A stretch of DNA of 64,000 nucleotides, taken from Terrilactibacillus tamarindi (lineage in GTDB: Bacteria; Bacillota; Bacilli; Bacillales; Sporolactobacillaceae). Shown in pieces: positions 51,869 to 62,030 of the stretch. The stretch's first letter is position 1. The number at the start of each line of letters is the position of its first letter. Made by a program: the position numbers and the translations under genes. The DNA lies in contig NZ_WNHB01000004.1 in the NCBI RefSeq assembly GCF_009718825.1, forward strand, positions 1-64,000, in the 5' to 3' direction. The notes under the pieces are model-generated. The model was not told where the DNA came from and ran no database searches. It saw nothing but the letters and a program-made list of their open reading frames with translations.

Positions 51869-53183
51869 AGAAGCTTTTAAATCTATTTTTCTAACGGTTT
51901 TAGTTTTACTTAGTATCACCTTAACTTTTAGTATTTGGTTCTATCAAACCGATTATAAAAGTATTACACCACCTAAAACAACAACGGTCAGTATTGCTGA
52001 TTCAAAAAATATTCATGATGTCATTAAACCCTATCTTGCCATTAGCTATCGTGGCGATCGTATACTGGGACAGGACTCAGAAGAAAGTGTCTCAAAACTA
52101 TATGAATTATTTCAAAAAGGCCAATATACGAATGTCTCAACAGATGTGAAAAAGAATTTGCCTTCAAGAGGGCAAAATCCCTCTTATGAAATTGTTTTCC
52201 CTGCCCCAGTGACCATCGATACATTAAAACGGTTATTTACATTCAATGATAACTTCACAGTTAGAAATAATCTATATGTTGATCGGATCGAAGTTTTTCA
52301 GAGCAATGGAAACCAAGGGAAAGTAACAGCTGTTTTTCGATCGCAAAATGATTCGGCTGTGTTTTATGCCTCGGTTAATCGTATGAATACAAAACAATTA
52401 AGTGATGCGATCACGAGTGAAAATTTAAGGAAATATCTTCGTCAATCATTAAGTCGCGAGAAACATGTCTACTTACCAATAGATAAAACAAAAGTGAATA
52501 GTGAGCGGGTGTTTTATCGAACGCTAGATCTTAAAAGATATATTTCTGTTTTATATAAAGATCCTGATAGTGTTTCAAATACAAAGAACACGGTCTATTC
52601 GGATGGGAGTAGTCAGTTAGAAGAAAACCCTGGGAATATCCTTCATTATATTAAATTTAATCCTGGTATTAATAAAAACAAGGATGACCAAGACAGCGTC
52701 ATCTATCGCAGTTATGAATTTATTAATGGGTATAAGGGTTGGACAAACAATTTCGTTTATGATGAATTTGAACCATCAAAAACACATTCACAAGACGGTA
52801 AAACAGGTTTCCGCATTCAACTGGGAAATTACTTTATTTATAATACGGATAATTTGGGACGATATTTGCCCGTAGTTAAATTAAATTGGGAGAGTGGACA
52901 ACTCACTGAGCTGTATTCTACTTTAATCGACATGGATCCAATCTATTCAAAAACAACCTATGAATTAGAAGGGGCTAATGAGGTCATTATTGAGCTAGTA
53001 TCAAAACATATCCAACCTTCCAAATTAGAAGACATTAAAATTGGTTACAATTTAAGCAATCTGACAGATTCTGATTCAGATCAGATTGAACTCACACCGG
53101 GTTGGTTTTATAAACAAAACGGCCGGTGGCATCCCGTTTTTACTGAAGAAAAGAATTTCATACACAGGGGGGAATTTGAATGA
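51861..53183 (+). CDS. yycH: WalK regulatory protein YycH
   Basis: A 440-residue membrane-anchored extracytoplasmic protein: one N-terminal transmembrane helix (IFLTVLVLLSITLTFSIWFYQ) and a long beta-rich exterior with the family end LTPGWFYKQNGRWHPV. With YycI it holds WalK activity in check in B. subtilis. The start is GTG inside the walK end; the stop overlaps the yycI ATG (ATGA). Confidence 0.93.
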   Translation: MTKEAFKSIFLTVLVLLSITLTFSIWFYQTDYKSITPPKTTTVSIADSKNIHDVIKPYLAISYRGDRILGQDSEESVSKLYELFQKGQYTNVSTDVKKNLPSRGQNPSYEIVFPAPVTIDTLKRLFTFNDNFTVRNNLYVDRIEVFQSNGNQGKVTAVFRSQNDSAVFYASVNRMNTKQLSDAITSENLRKYLRQSLSREKHVYLPIDKTKVNSERVFYRTLDLKRYISVLYKDPDSVSNTKNTVYSDGSSQLEENPGNILHYIKFNPGINKNKDDQDSVIYRSYEFINGYKGWTNNFVYDEFEPSKTHSQDGKTGFRIQLGNYFIYNTDNLGRYLPVVKLNWESGQLTELYSTLIDMDPIYSKTTYELEGANEVIIELVSKHIQPSKLEDIKIGYNLSNLTDSDSDQIELTPGWFYKQNGRWHPVFTEEKNFIHRGEFE

Positions 53184-54016
53184 ATTGGAGTAAAACAAAA
53201 ACCATATTCATTATCTGCTTTCTCCTCCTTAACATTTTTTTAGCTTCTGAATTATACCAAAGACAAAGTGAAGAATTAACAATGGACAGCCCAACACAAG
53301 ATCTAACACAGACCAAAAACCAAGTAAATATAGATACAGAGATTCCGAAAGCACCAGAAAATATAACCTTTATAATAGGAGAGCAGCAGTCGTTTGTGAA
53401 AAATGATAAGAACGAGCTGATAGATCCGTTAAAAAAGTTACAAGGGACGAAGGATGATCCCACCCAATCGATTAAAGCAACGAATAATGGACGAGCAATT
53501 GAAGGGGTATTTGAACATCCAATTGACTTACCAAAACAAAATACAAACTATCAACAAATTATTCAAAAGTTCATTTATAAAGGGAATGAGTATACGTATT
53601 CTTCAACAGATAAGGACGGGAATCTACATTTTATCCAAGTGTTTGACTCTACACCTGTTTATATTAAAGATCCTAAAGGCTCTACATTTTTAAATTTAAA
53701 GGTAAAAAACAATCAAATTGTAAGCTATACACAGAGATACTTTGTTTTTACAAAAACGAACAAAGTCGATATTATTAATGCAACAGGAGCTTATGATAAT
53801 TTAATTCAAAATAATATTCTATCAGGATATAAGAGGAACATTACATTTAAAAAGATTAATTTAGCCTATTTCAATTCAATTGGAAATTTGGACCAAAACG
53901 ATACGATGGTTTTCTTTCCTACGTGGCACATGCAAGTAAAAACAGAAAAAGACACACATCATTATTTTGTGAATGCCGTGTCAAGTGAGGTACAAACATT
54001 AGGGAATGGAGAGTGA
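53180..54016 (+). CDS. yycI: WalK regulatory protein YycI
   Basis: A 278-residue protein with a single N-terminal transmembrane helix ([24 protein letters not shown]) and an extracytoplasmic YycI domain, ending in [27 protein letters not shown]. The partner of YycH. Translation is coupled to yycH by a 4-bp overlap. Confidence 0.92.
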   Translation: MNWSKTKTIFIICFLLLNIFLASELYQRQSEELTMDSPTQDLTQTKNQVNIDTEIPKAPENITFIIGEQQSFVKNDKNELIDPLKKLQGTKDDPTQSIKATNNGRAIEGVFEHPIDLPKQNTNYQQIIQKFIYKGNEYTYSSTDKDGNLHFIQVFDSTPVYIKDPKGSTFLNLKVKNNQIVSYTQRYFVFTKTNKVDIINATGAYDNLIQNNILSGYKRNITFKKINLAYFNSIGNLDQNDTMVFFPTWHMQVKTEKDTHHYFVNAVSSEVQTLGNGE

Positions 54017-54023
54017 ACGACAT

Positions 54024-54818
54024 TTGTCTCTACAATATAGCGTTTTAGCAAGCGGGAGTACGGGGAACTCACTGTATATTGAAACTGAAAAGCACAAACT
54101 ACTGGTTGATTGTGGTTTAAGCGGGAAGAAGATGGTGGATTTACTAAGTCAAATCAACCGTGATCCAAAAGATCTTGATGGGATTTTAGTGACACATGAG
54201 CATAGTGATCATATTAAGGGACTTGGTGTTTTTGCTCGTCGCTTTCAAATTCCTATCTATGCCAATACAAAAACGTGGCAAGCCATGAGTGATTCCATTG
54301 GAAATATAGATAGTGATCAAAAGTTCACTTTCGAGACAGGTACCGTCAAAGAATTTGGTTCACTTCAAATTGAATCTTTTGGCGTTTCTCATGATGCTGC
54401 TGAACCCATGTTTTTCAGTTTTCATCAAGAAGATAAGAAACTCACTTTACTTACTGATCTCGGATATGTTTCAGATCGTATTAAAGGCGTTATTCGTGAA
54501 TCAGATGCTTATATTATTGAAGCTAATCATGATATTCAAATGCTGATGATGGGACGTTACCCTTGGAATATTAAACGGAGAATCCTTGGAGATTCGGGTC
54601 ATATTTCAAATGAAGATGCGGGACTCGCTTTAAGTGAAGTGATTGGTCATAATACAAAGCGCATTTATTTAGCCCATTTGAGCAAAGATAATAACATGAA
54701 GGATTTAGCACGTATGAGTGTTGAACAGAAATTAGGTCAATATGGGATTCAATTAGGTGAAGACATCGGTCTTTTTGATACTGATCCAGACATTCCGACA
54801 CGATTATGTGCCATTTGA
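54024..54818 (+). CDS. yycJ: metallo-beta-lactamase-fold hydrolase YycJ
   Basis: A 264-residue protein with the metal-binding motif [11 protein letters not shown], preceded by [16 protein letters not shown] and followed by [10 protein letters not shown] and HLSKDNN. Members of this WalJ group are thought to be 5'-to-3' DNA exonucleases. TTG at 54024 matches the B. subtilis length and N-terminus ([15 protein letters not shown]) and has GGAGAG upstream. Last gene of the wal operon proper. Confidence 0.94.
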   Translation: MSLQYSVLASGSTGNSLYIETEKHKLLVDCGLSGKKMVDLLSQINRDPKDLDGILVTHEHSDHIKGLGVFARRFQIPIYANTKTWQAMSDSIGNIDSDQKFTFETGTVKEFGSLQIESFGVSHDAAEPMFFSFHQEDKKLTLLTDLGYVSDRIKGVIRESDAYIIEANHDIQMLMMGRYPWNIKRRILGDSGHISNEDAGLALSEVIGHNTKRIYLAHLSKDNNMKDLARMSVEQKLGQYGIQLGEDIGLFDTDPDIPTRLCAI

Positions 54819-54957
54819 GTTTTAACTCTTCATAAATTGGTTAATAATAGAGTATGGTCATTAGGTTCATTTCATGGCCTTTTGACCACTTTTTTTATAT
54901 AGGAATAAGATACATAAGGTTAAGAATAGGTTATAAAGAAAGATAAGGCATTTAGAT

Positions 54958-54974
54958 TGTAAGACGTTTGTAAA
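54958..54974. promoter_or_regulatory. candidate WalR box upstream of htrA
   Basis: TGTAAG, five bases, TGTAAA: one mismatch to the published TGTWAH-N5-TGTWAH site. It lies in the yycJ-htrA gap (54819-55125), which otherwise holds a weak GGTCA/TGACC hairpin with a T run near 54855-54898 and no ORF. Confidence 0.5.
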
Positions 54975-55125
54975 ATGGGTATAACTAGTTTTTTACGATA
55001 TTTGTAAGAAAAAAAGCCTGAAATCACACGTTTATCGAAATTGTCACACAATCAAAATCCATAAGTTCTTATCATGTTATAGTTGACCTACAAACTAGTA
55101 CGTCATATAGAAAGGTGTTGATAAG

Positions 55126-56367
55126 ATGGACTATTTTGATGACCAAAATCAGAATGAGGAAGAAACAAGACGTGATCGATTGCCTGCAGAAGATCGTCGA
55201 GAAGGACGCAGTAATCGTAAAGGTTGGTTTTTTGCGGGATTTCTCGGTGCGATTATTGGCATCGTTGTTTTCTTGATTCTTGCCCCTGTTTTGTCTAATC
55301 TTGGGGTTCTTCCCTACTCAGTAACAACAGGAAATGGATCAGATCAAGTTGATAGTTCTTCTAATGCAAATAATGCGATTAGCCGGCAGTTGAATGTGAA
55401 TGTCAATTCATCTGTCACAGATGCGGTGGATAAGGTATCACCTAGCGTTGTTGCCGTAATTAACTATCAGAAAGCCAATTTCTACGATAATCAGTATACC
55501 GAATCGGGGCTAGGATCAGGTATTATTTATAAGAAAGCCAATGGGTATGCCTACATCGTAACAAACAACCATGTGGTAGAAGGTGCAAGCAAAGTTGAAG
55601 TAAGACTAGAAAACAATAAGAAAGTCTCAGCGACGGTTCTTGGTAAAGATTCGCTTTACGATTTAGCTGTCCTCCGAATTAATGATTCTGGAGTGAATAG
55701 TGTCGCCGAATTTGGTAATTCAGATATTCTGAAACGAGGCGAACCAGCCATTGCTATCGGCAATCCTCTAGGGTTCAGTGGTTCAGTTACTGAAGGTATT
55801 GTCAGCTCAGCCAACCGAACCATGCCTATTGAAGGTGGAAATGTATCGATTGAAGCTAATCTTGTACAAACAGATGCAGCCATCAATCCAGGTAATAGCG
55901 GAGGGGCCCTTGTTAACATTGCCGGCCAAGTTATCGGGATCAACTCATCTAAAATCGCAGAAGCTCAAGTGGAAGGCATTGGATTTGCGATTCCAATCAA
56001 TGTAGCTAAACCCATCATTAACGGTTTAGAGAAAAACGGTAAAATTGAAAGACCATTACTCGGTATTGGGATTGTTGATTTAACAACCATTCCATCCAAT
56101 CAGGTATCACAATTAAATTTACCAAAAAGCGTAAAAAATGGTCTTGTCATTTCACAAATTCAACAAGGTCAACCGGCGGCTGATAGTGACTTGAAAGTTG
56201 GAGATGTCATAACAGAAATTAATGGTAAGAAAATTAATGACTATGTAAGCTTCTCAACGTATCTCTATACGAAATTGAAACCAAATCAAAGAGTAAAAGT
56301 TGTTTATTATCGCAATGGAACAAAACATACAGCTTATCTCACTCTTGGTAGTAAAGTCTTTTCTTAA
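55126..56367 (+). CDS. htrC: HtrA-type serine protease (YycK/HtrC)
   Basis: A 413-residue membrane-bound protease. The cytoplasmic acidic-basic N-terminus is followed by one transmembrane helix (about 35-58) and a trypsin-like domain with the triad His149 (VTNNHVVEG), Asp179 (LYDLAVLRI) and Ser258 (INPGNSGGAL). One C-terminal PDZ domain (about 310-400; LVISQIQQGQPAADSDLKVGDVITEING) ends the protein. It degrades misfolded exported proteins. Position after yycJ is as in B. subtilis. Confidence 0.95.
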   Translation: MDYFDDQNQNEEETRRDRLPAEDRREGRSNRKGWFFAGFLGAIIGIVVFLILAPVLSNLGVLPYSVTTGNGSDQVDSSSNANNAISRQLNVNVNSSVTDAVDKVSPSVVAVINYQKANFYDNQYTESGLGSGIIYKKANGYAYIVTNNHVVEGASKVEVRLENNKKVSATVLGKDSLYDLAVLRINDSGVNSVAEFGNSDILKRGEPAIAIGNPLGFSGSVTEGIVSSANRTMPIEGGNVSIEANLVQTDAAINPGNSGGALVNIAGQVIGINSSKIAEAQVEGIGFAIPINVAKPIINGLEKNGKIERPLLGIGIVDLTTIPSNQVSQLNLPKSVKNGLVISQIQQGQPAADSDLKVGDVITEINGKKINDYVSFSTYLYTKLKPNQRVKVVYYRNGTKHTAYLTLGSKVFS

Positions 56368-56383
56368 AAGTTGATGTAAAGGG

Positions 56384-56415
56384 ATCCCTATCACATTTGG
56401 TAGGGATTTTTTGAT
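56384..56415 (+). terminator. terminator of htrA
   Basis: ATCCCTA pairs with TAGGGAT, followed by TTTTTTG. Confidence 0.85.
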
Positions 56416-56545
56416 GGAAATTAATGTGGATTAATACAATATAAATATGAAAGTGCAGTGAAAGAGTCGTTAGTTATTTAGAAGTAACCATCTTTTTATG
56501 GTATGATCACAGTAAAAGGGCATGTAAGAGGAAAGGAATGGATCG

Positions 56546-57139
56546 ATGACGACGGTTTGTTTAATTAGACATGGTGAGACGAATTGGAATGCTGAAGGAC
56601 GATTGCAAGGAAGCACAGATATCCCACTTAATGAGGTTGGCTACCAACAAGCAAAAGAAACGGCGGATTACTTTGAAGGCTCAGAATGGGACTTGATTGT
56701 CTGCAGTCCACTTCAACGGGCAAAGCAGACAGCTGAAGCGATTAATGAACGTTTGAACCTACCCTTGATTGAAATGGAAGATATCAGGGAGCGTGGCTTT
56801 GGTGACGCCGAGGGGCTGACTATTGAAGAGCGCTTAGCTAAATACCCTGATCGAAACTACCCAAACAAAGAAGAAACAGACGTATTCCAAAAACGTATCA
56901 TGGGTGCCTTGCGAACTATTTCTGAAAATTATCCAGATAAGAAAGTGTTATTTGTGGCCCATGGCGGTGTGATTCATGAGATTCTTTCTATACTATCAAA
57001 TGAAGCCGAAGAGATTAAGAATACGAAATTAATCAATGCTTGCATTAGTAACATTGAATTTCACGATAACATTTGGGAAATCAAAGATTTTAACCAAGTG
57101 GCTCATTTAACGCATTATAATGATAGAGGTAGGGTATGA
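56546..57139 (+). CDS. histidine phosphatase family protein
   Basis: A 197-residue member of the phosphoglycerate mutase-like branch. The catalytic motif is CLIRHGETNWNAEGRLQG, with the partner Arg in SPLQRAKQTAEAI, the acidic residue in IRERGFGDAEG and the second His in VLFVAHGGVIHEIL. It lacks the residues specific for mutases that I can judge, and resembles broad-specificity phosphatases such as PhoE. Own promoter region and terminator. Confidence 0.9.
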   Translation: MTTVCLIRHGETNWNAEGRLQGSTDIPLNEVGYQQAKETADYFEGSEWDLIVCSPLQRAKQTAEAINERLNLPLIEMEDIRERGFGDAEGLTIEERLAKYPDRNYPNKEETDVFQKRIMGALRTISENYPDKKVLFVAHGGVIHEILSILSNEAEEIKNTKLINACISNIEFHDNIWEIKDFNQVAHLTHYNDRGRV

Positions 57140-57160
57140 CAAAGAGTCATACCTTATTTT
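57133..57160 (+). terminator. terminator of the phosphatase gene
   Basis: GGTATGAC and GTCATACC form a stem that includes the stop codon, followed by TTATTTT. Confidence 0.8.
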
Positions 57161-57167
57161 CTGTTTC

Positions 57168-57621
57168 TGTGGAAAACTTTTGATAAAATCATCTTGTTGA
57201 TAAGTCGTCATTACAGACTTATACACAATAGATTATGAATTGAATGAAAATTTTACACAGGTGTGGATAACAATGTGGATAACTGTGGATAATAGTTGGT
57301 AATATCCACATAAATTATTCTGACAAATAACGTTGAAAAGAGTAAAAAATGAGAAAGCGGATACATAAAAAATCTCGGTAATAAAGGAGAAATCAGTCGA
57401 AAATGCTGATATATTGCTGTTTTGAACACATTGAACTTGCTTTTGAAGAGGTCATTGAAGAATTTGAACAGGCACCAAACTTCGAAAAACTTGGGGATAA
57501 AGAAAAGTTATCCACAGTTTGTGTGTGCTGTTCAAACCAAGCCGATTATTTAGTAACAAACTAATGTTTTCATACAATATATAGATTGCCTTGTGGATAT
57601 GTGGATAATAACTGTGTATAA
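57168..57621. promoter_or_regulatory. DnaA-box cluster upstream of rlmH
   Basis: Five perfect boxes: TGTGGATAA at 57262, 57274, 57284 and 57600, and TTATCCACA at 57508. Near-matches include TGTTGATAA (57195), TTATACACA (57219), TTTTACACA (57251), TGTGGATAT (57592) and TGTGTATAA (57613). B. subtilis has a DnaA-binding cluster beside yydA, the rlmH orthologue. Confidence 0.88.
57403..57564 (+). CDS. CxxH/CxxC protein (BA_5709 type)
   Basis: A 53-residue protein with an N-terminal CxxH (CCFEH) and a distal CxxC (CVCC), a probable zinc site. Small CxxH/CxxC proteins sit next to rlmH in many Bacillaceae, which fits the position here. The ATG at 57403 has AAAGGAGA at a slightly long spacing. A perfect DnaA box lies inside the coding sequence. 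Function unknown. Confidence 0.82.
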   Translation: MLIYCCFEHIELAFEEVIEEFEQAPNFEKLGDKEKLSTVCVCCSNQADYLVTN

Positions 57622-57646
57622 CCTTATTGAGAGAGAGGGATAACTT

Positions 57647-58126
57647 GTGAATATCACTATTTTAACTGTGGGGAAGCTAAAAGAAAAATACATACAGCAA
57701 GGCATTAACGAATATAAAAAGCGCCTCGGCGCCTACACCAAAATTAATATCATTGAAGTTCCAGATGAAAAAGCCCCTGAAAATATGAGCGAAGCCGAAA
57801 TCGAACAAGTCAAAAAAACAGAAGGCGAAAAGCTATTAAGCAAAATCTCTCCAGATACATACGTCATTGCTCTTGCCATATTAGGCAAGCAGCTGACTTC
57901 TGAACAACTGGCAAAACATATAGATGAACTCACGACGTATGGCAAAAGTAAAATTGCTTTCGTGATCGGTGGATCAAATGGGTTAAGTGATGAAGTATTG
58001 AAGCGGGCGGATTATCAATTGTCATTTTCGAAAATGACATTTCCGCATCAATTGATGAGGTTGATACTAATGGAGCAGGTGTATCGGGCGTTTAAGATTA
58101 ATCGGGGGGAACCGTACCACAAATAG
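57647..58126 (+). CDS. rlmH: 23S rRNA (pseudouridine1915-N3) methyltransferase RlmH
   Basis: A 159-residue SPOUT methyltransferase, full length. The trefoil-knot signature is [55 protein letters not shown]. The start is GTG at 57647 with GAGGGATA upstream. The last 20 codons overlap the antisense recombinase ORF, and its 3' end is the likely attachment site of the element that follows. Confidence 0.96.
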   Translation: MNITILTVGKLKEKYIQQGINEYKKRLGAYTKINIIEVPDEKAPENMSEAEIEQVKKTEGEKLLSKISPDTYVIALAILGKQLTSEQLAKHIDELTTYGKSKIAFVIGGSNGLSDEVLKRADYQLSFSKMTFPHQLMRLILMEQVYRAFKINRGEPYHK

Positions 58127-59779
58127 AGGCAAAAAAAGTTGAAGATAAGGTGGATATTTTCCATTTGATTCAGAATTAGAAGGTGTTGATAAGCCTTCTT
58201 TTTCTGTTTCTAAATAGAGCATGTGGATAAGTGTAAACGTATTTGAAAGGTTAACTTCCGTAAAATCAAATTCAAGTTCAACTTTATCAATTTGACGTAG
58301 ATGATCATTTGTTCGTCCAACAGTGATCTTTTTAACCAACAGCTGTAGCAATTGCTTTTGCTTATCTCTGGTAGAGGACTTATAGACTTCTACAAATTTT
58401 CCTAATAGAAGATGTACCAACTCAGGAGGGATAACTTTTGTATCAGATTTACTTATTTCCGTTATTAAGTTATTCCTCTTTTGTTCAATTGCACTCTTTT
58501 CAATAGCCACTTGCTGTAATCGTTCTTGCAAAACTGTAACAGGAAAAAGATTTTGTTCAAAAGCTTCTAGATATCTATTCTGAAGTGCTAGTGTTTCCTC
58601 TAACTTCGAATCAGTTTCTTCCAGTTCTTTTTTTAGTATTTTTATGGATTCAATTGAGGTTTTAGTTAATGAGTTAATAGTTTCATAAAACTTTTGTTTA
58701 TTGGATAAAAAGCTTTCTATACGTTGGAACAGAGCATTTTCAGCATCATAGGCTTTAACTGAATTGGCTTTACAGGCTGCTGATCCCTTGTTGTGAAAAT
58801 CACTGCAAACGTAATATCTGTGCTTTCTTTTGGTACCGTCACTTAAAGTGTAAGTAGTAATTGAAGGTACCATTCCTTGTCCACAATCAGGACAGCGTAA
58901 GATACTGCTCAATAGAAACGGTTCGTTGGATTGTCTTTGCTTGAACGATTTACTTTTCCTACGAGATTGAACAAGACTCCAAAGTTCATCATTGATAATC
59001 GCTTCATGCTGACCTTCTACTAAAATAGGATTATCATTTCTGCCTCTTCTTCTCTTCTTATCCCAGTTTTCAACCTTTAACCAACTAATTTTTCCGTTAT
59101 AGACTGGGTTGTCTAAAATAGTTGCCACTCCATTTATAGAAAAATGACGATCACGTTTGGTTCGATACCCATTTTTATTAAGCTGATTTGCAATGGCTTT
59201 TAAGCCCTTTCCTTGGGAATAAAGAGTGAATATCTGTTTAACTACTTCAGCTTCCTCTTTGTTTATTACGAGTTCCTTTTCAATAGAATCATAACCAAAT
59301 ATAACACCGCCATTCCATGAACCTTCTAAGGCTCGTTGTTTCATACCAAGCTTAACGTTCTCAGACAATGTATTTCGTTCCATTTCGGCAATAGAAGCCA
59401 TCAGCTGAACGACTAGACGGCCTATTGGACTACTGGTATCAAAGTTCTCGGAATAAGAGATAAACTTTACTCCGTAATCTTCAAATTTGTCTAACAAAGT
59501 AAGAGTATCTAACATATTCCGCGATAAACGTGAGATTTTCCATACAAGTACCGCCTGAAATTTTTCCTGTTCAACGTCTGCTACAAGTCTTTGCATAGCA
59601 GGGCGGCCGGTGATATTCTTTCCAGAAATCCCTTCATCCACATACTCGTCGACGATTTCCCAATTATAAAGATTTGCGTATTGTCGAAGAGTTTGTAATT
59701 GAGCGCTAATGCTATAGCCCTCAGATGCTTGTTCCTCGGTGCTAACACGTGCGTAAATAGCTACCTTTTGAATTTCCAT
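58067..59779 (-). CDS. large serine recombinase 1
   Basis: A 570-residue site-specific integrase. The catalytic serine is Ser13 in [11 protein letters not shown]; further resolvase residues are seen in [20 protein letters not shown] and [23 protein letters not shown]. The recombinase domain is followed by a zinc ribbon ([21 protein letters not shown]) and a coiled coil ([26 protein letters not shown]). AAGGAGGT precedes the ATG. Its last 19 residues are encoded by antisense rlmH, so its stop codon is host-derived. Probably integrates and excises the element at rlmH. Confidence 0.92.
   Translation of the reverse strand: MEIQKVAIYARVSTEEQASEGYSISAQLQTLRQYANLYNWEIVDEYVDEGISGKNITGRPAMQRLVADVEQEKFQAVLVWKISRLSRNMLDTLTLLDKFEDYGVKFISYSENFDTSSPIGRLVVQLMASIAEMERNTLSENVKLGMKQRALEGSWNGGVIFGYDSIEKELVINKEEAEVVKQIFTLYSQGKGLKAIANQLNKNGYRTKRDRHFSINGVATILDNPVYNGKISWLKVENWDKKRRRGRNDNPILVEGQHEAIINDELWSLVQSRRKSKSFKQRQSNEPFLLSSILRCPDCGQGMVPSITTYTLSDGTKRKHRYYVCSDFHNKGSAACKANSVKAYDAENALFQRIESFLSNKQKFYETINSLTKTSIESIKILKKELEETDSKLEETLALQNRYLEAFEQNLFPVTVLQERLQQVAIEKSAIEQKRNNLITEISKSDTKVIPPELVHLLLGKFVEVYKSSTRDKQKQLLQLLVKKITVGRTNDHLRQIDKVELEFDFTEVNLSNTFTLIHMLYLETEKEGLSTPSNSESNGKYPPYLQLFLPLFVVRFPPINLKRPIHLLH
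58109..58126. other. candidate attachment site at the 3' end of rlmH
   Basis: GAACCGTACCACAAATAG encodes the rlmH end EPYHK-stop. It aligns codon for codon with the site used by staphylococcal SCC elements (GAAGCNTATCATAA..). Sequence after it is AT-rich accessory DNA. No second copy was seen up to 64000, so the right end would lie outside the window. Confidence 0.55.
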
Positions 59780-59816
59780 TGCATTACCTCCTTGTATTAA
59801 TGATACAGCGAAAATA

Positions 59817-59846
59817 AAAAAAGGAGAAAGGACAGTTCTCCTTTTC
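59817..59846 (-). terminator. terminator after recombinase 2
   Basis: AAAGGAGAA pairs with TTCTCCTTT, followed on the minus strand by TTTTTATTTTC. It separates the two recombinase genes, so recombinase 1 needs its own promoter. Confidence 0.85.
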
Positions 59847-59848
59847 TC

Positions 59849-61372
59849 CTATACTAATGACAAGTTATCGGGACTAAAATTATAAATTATGCTCTTTATT
59901 TTACGCTGTTTGGTGTTTTCTTCTTTAAAGATATGAATTTCCTTAATTATATAATGGCACAGTGATTTTCTTTCCTCATCAGAAAGTACTTCATATAAAT
60001 CTGAAAAATTTTTTACAGAGTAAGCAATGATTTCGTTGGAGGTTTGCCTTTTTTTAAATCTTATTTGAGTATTAATTTCTTCTAGTTTTAATTTTTGTTT
60101 ATTTAACTGTTCTTGATAACCCAAAAGTCTATTTTTAAATACTTTATCGTCGAATGGAACAGTTTCATCGTCGAGTAAGTCCATAACAGTTTCCATCTTT
60201 TTATTAATATGTTTTATTTCTTTGTCAATTTTCTCTGCCTCTTTATATAAAGGTTCGAGTTCAAAACACAGTAATGAATCTGTTGCAGATTTAATATAAG
60301 GTGCTAGATTGAGATTTTGGAAGAAATTATTTAATTCAAGTAAAATGGTCTCTTCTGCATATTCCTTTTTTACAAGGTTTGATGAGCAAGCTGCCTTGCC
60401 ACTATTTTTATTTTTACTGCACTGATAATACTTATATTTAGAGCTGCTATTACCTTGAACCATCGAAGACCCACATTCAGGGCATTTTAAAAGTCCTGAT
60501 AGTGGATAGGAACCCGGATGAACCTTTTCTTGTTTATAACTTCTTGTCTTCATTGTCTCTTGGGCTAAATTCCAAAGAGGTATTTCAATAATTTTTTCGT
60601 GTTGACCTTTTTGGTATTTTCCTCTCCACTTGGTATTTCCTATATATATTTGGTTCTGTAGAATCGTTTTTACAGCATTAATGGTCCAGTGCTGCTTATT
60701 TTTTGTTTTAATACCTTGGATATTTAGATATGAAGCAATTTTTTTATAGCCCCACTTTTCAATTGCGTATTTTTTAAAAATAAATTTCACAACTTCAACT
60801 TCATGAGGTACAACAACTAACTCTTTATTAACAGTTTTATAACCATAGACTTTACCACCTAAAAATTTGCCTTCCTCTGCTCTCTTTTCCATACCAGAGA
60901 AAGTTCTCATGTTAATAAATTCTCGTTCAAGTTCGGCTACTAATGCTAATATATGAACAAGAATTTTTGAAGCTGGATCTTCAGTATTAACATTGTCTTT
61001 AATTGATATAAGGTGTTTTCCTAATGAGTTAAGTCGTTTCATAATATACAAAGTATCTAATGTATCACGTGAAATTCGATCTTGTTTGAAGACAATGATA
61101 TAGTCTACATTATCCTTCGATCTAATTACATTATTGTACATTTCTTTAAACCCATCTCTGCCTTCAAACGATTTTCCTGATTTTAGATCATCAGTAAACG
61201 TATCAACTAACTCAATATCATTTTCTTCACAGTATTTCTTAATTTCTTCAAGTTGTTTTTCAATTGATGTGTTATCAGTAAATTTATTGGGGCTTTTTCT
61301 CAAATAAGCATAAGCTCTTTTTTTTCTACGAACTTCCTTATTTCTCATGTTTTTTTTATTATTTTTACTCAT
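59849..61372 (-). CDS. large serine recombinase 2
   Basis: A 507-residue large serine recombinase, clearly different from recombinase 1. A basic N-terminal leader precedes Ser27 in AYAYLRKSPN; FKQDRISRDTLDTLYIMKRL and LVHILALVAELEREFINMRT follow. The zinc ribbon is CPECGSSM ... YYQCSKNKNSGKAACSS, followed by a long coiled coil (EKIDKEIKHINKKMETVMDLL). AT-rich codon use stands out against the housekeeping genes. The start overlaps the preceding small ORF by 8 bp. Paired recombinases recall CcrA/CcrB, but I cannot show they act together. Confidence 0.9.
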   Translation of the reverse strand: MSKNNKKNMRNKEVRRKKRAYAYLRKSPNKFTDNTSIEKQLEEIKKYCEENDIELVDTFTDDLKSGKSFEGRDGFKEMYNNVIRSKDNVDYIIVFKQDRISRDTLDTLYIMKRLNSLGKHLISIKDNVNTEDPASKILVHILALVAELEREFINMRTFSGMEKRAEEGKFLGGKVYGYKTVNKELVVVPHEVEVVKFIFKKYAIEKWGYKKIASYLNIQGIKTKNKQHWTINAVKTILQNQIYIGNTKWRGKYQKGQHEKIIEIPLWNLAQETMKTRSYKQEKVHPGSYPLSGLLKCPECGSSMVQGNSSSKYKYYQCSKNKNSGKAACSSNLVKKEYAEETILLELNNFFQNLNLAPYIKSATDSLLCFELEPLYKEAEKIDKEIKHINKKMETVMDLLDDETVPFDDKVFKNRLLGYQEQLNKQKLKLEEINTQIRFKKRQTSNEIIAYSVKNFSDLYEVLSDEERKSLCHYIIKEIHIFKEENTKQRKIKSIIYNFSPDNLSLV

Positions 61373-61541
61373 TAACTACACTCTCTCCATTCATGAGTTT
61401 TTTTTCTAGGGTTTTTGAATGTTTAATAATTAGTTCAGAAATATAATATAAAAAGTCAGAAGCATTTATTTCAGCTTGGTCTTTTTCAATGAGAAATGAA
61501 TCATAGTATGAGTTATAGTCAGATGATATTTCCTTCTTCAT
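61365..61541 (-). CDS. small acidic protein coupled to recombinase 2
   Basis: A 58-residue protein (MKKEISSDYNSYYDSFLIEK start) rich in E, S and Y with one amphipathic helix region (DFLYYISELIIKHSKTLEKKL). The ATG at 61541 has GGAG upstream; the stop overlaps the recombinase 2 start (ATGAGTAA). No family recognised. Size and coupling would suit an accessory or directionality factor, which is only a guess. Confidence 0.6.
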   Translation of the reverse strand: MKKEISSDYNSYYDSFLIEKDQAEINASDFLYYISELIIKHSKTLEKKLMNGESVVNE

Positions 61542-62030
61542 AGTCAATCTCCATCGAATATAAAAATCCAAATAATTGCCGGCTATATCTGGTTGAAAGA
61601 CATAGTACCTTCGGAATTTTAATATTTTAAGATATTAAGAATAAAAAAATAAAGATTAAATATTCTGAATTTTCTTAGTGTATGTTTTTTTTATGTGAAA
61701 TGGTTAGTATCCAATGTTAAAATAAGGAAGCAGTGGTCATGCCATTGTGGATTTAGAGCAAATAATCCACCCTAACAGTTCACAGTGTAGCAGGGTGGAT
61801 TATTTATTTACATACAACATAAAATAGCTTTTTGTTTTAATTTTTTGTGAGAGGTTTAGGAGATAATAGAAAATGGATTGGTCAAAAGTTTAGACAACAT
61901 TTCCAAATTCAAATTGTCTTAATAGAATCAGTTACTTTTAACACTACTCTGAATATCCTTGATATTTAATGATCTAGGAATATATAAATATAAAAATATC
62001 TCAAATAAAAATATGAAAGTAGGAATATAA
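61542..62030. other. AT-rich intergenic region with a strong hairpin
   Basis: AATAATCCACCCT (61761-61773) and AGGGTGGATTATT (61792-61804) form a perfect 13-bp stem, usable as a terminator in both directions. No ORF of note; promoters for the divergent recombinase and nuclease-like genes must lie here. Confidence 0.6.

Noticed and set aside
61060-61080. parS-like TGTATCACGTGAAATT in recombinase 2
   Set aside because: Three mismatches to parS and it lies in a conserved coding part; chance is the simpler explanation.
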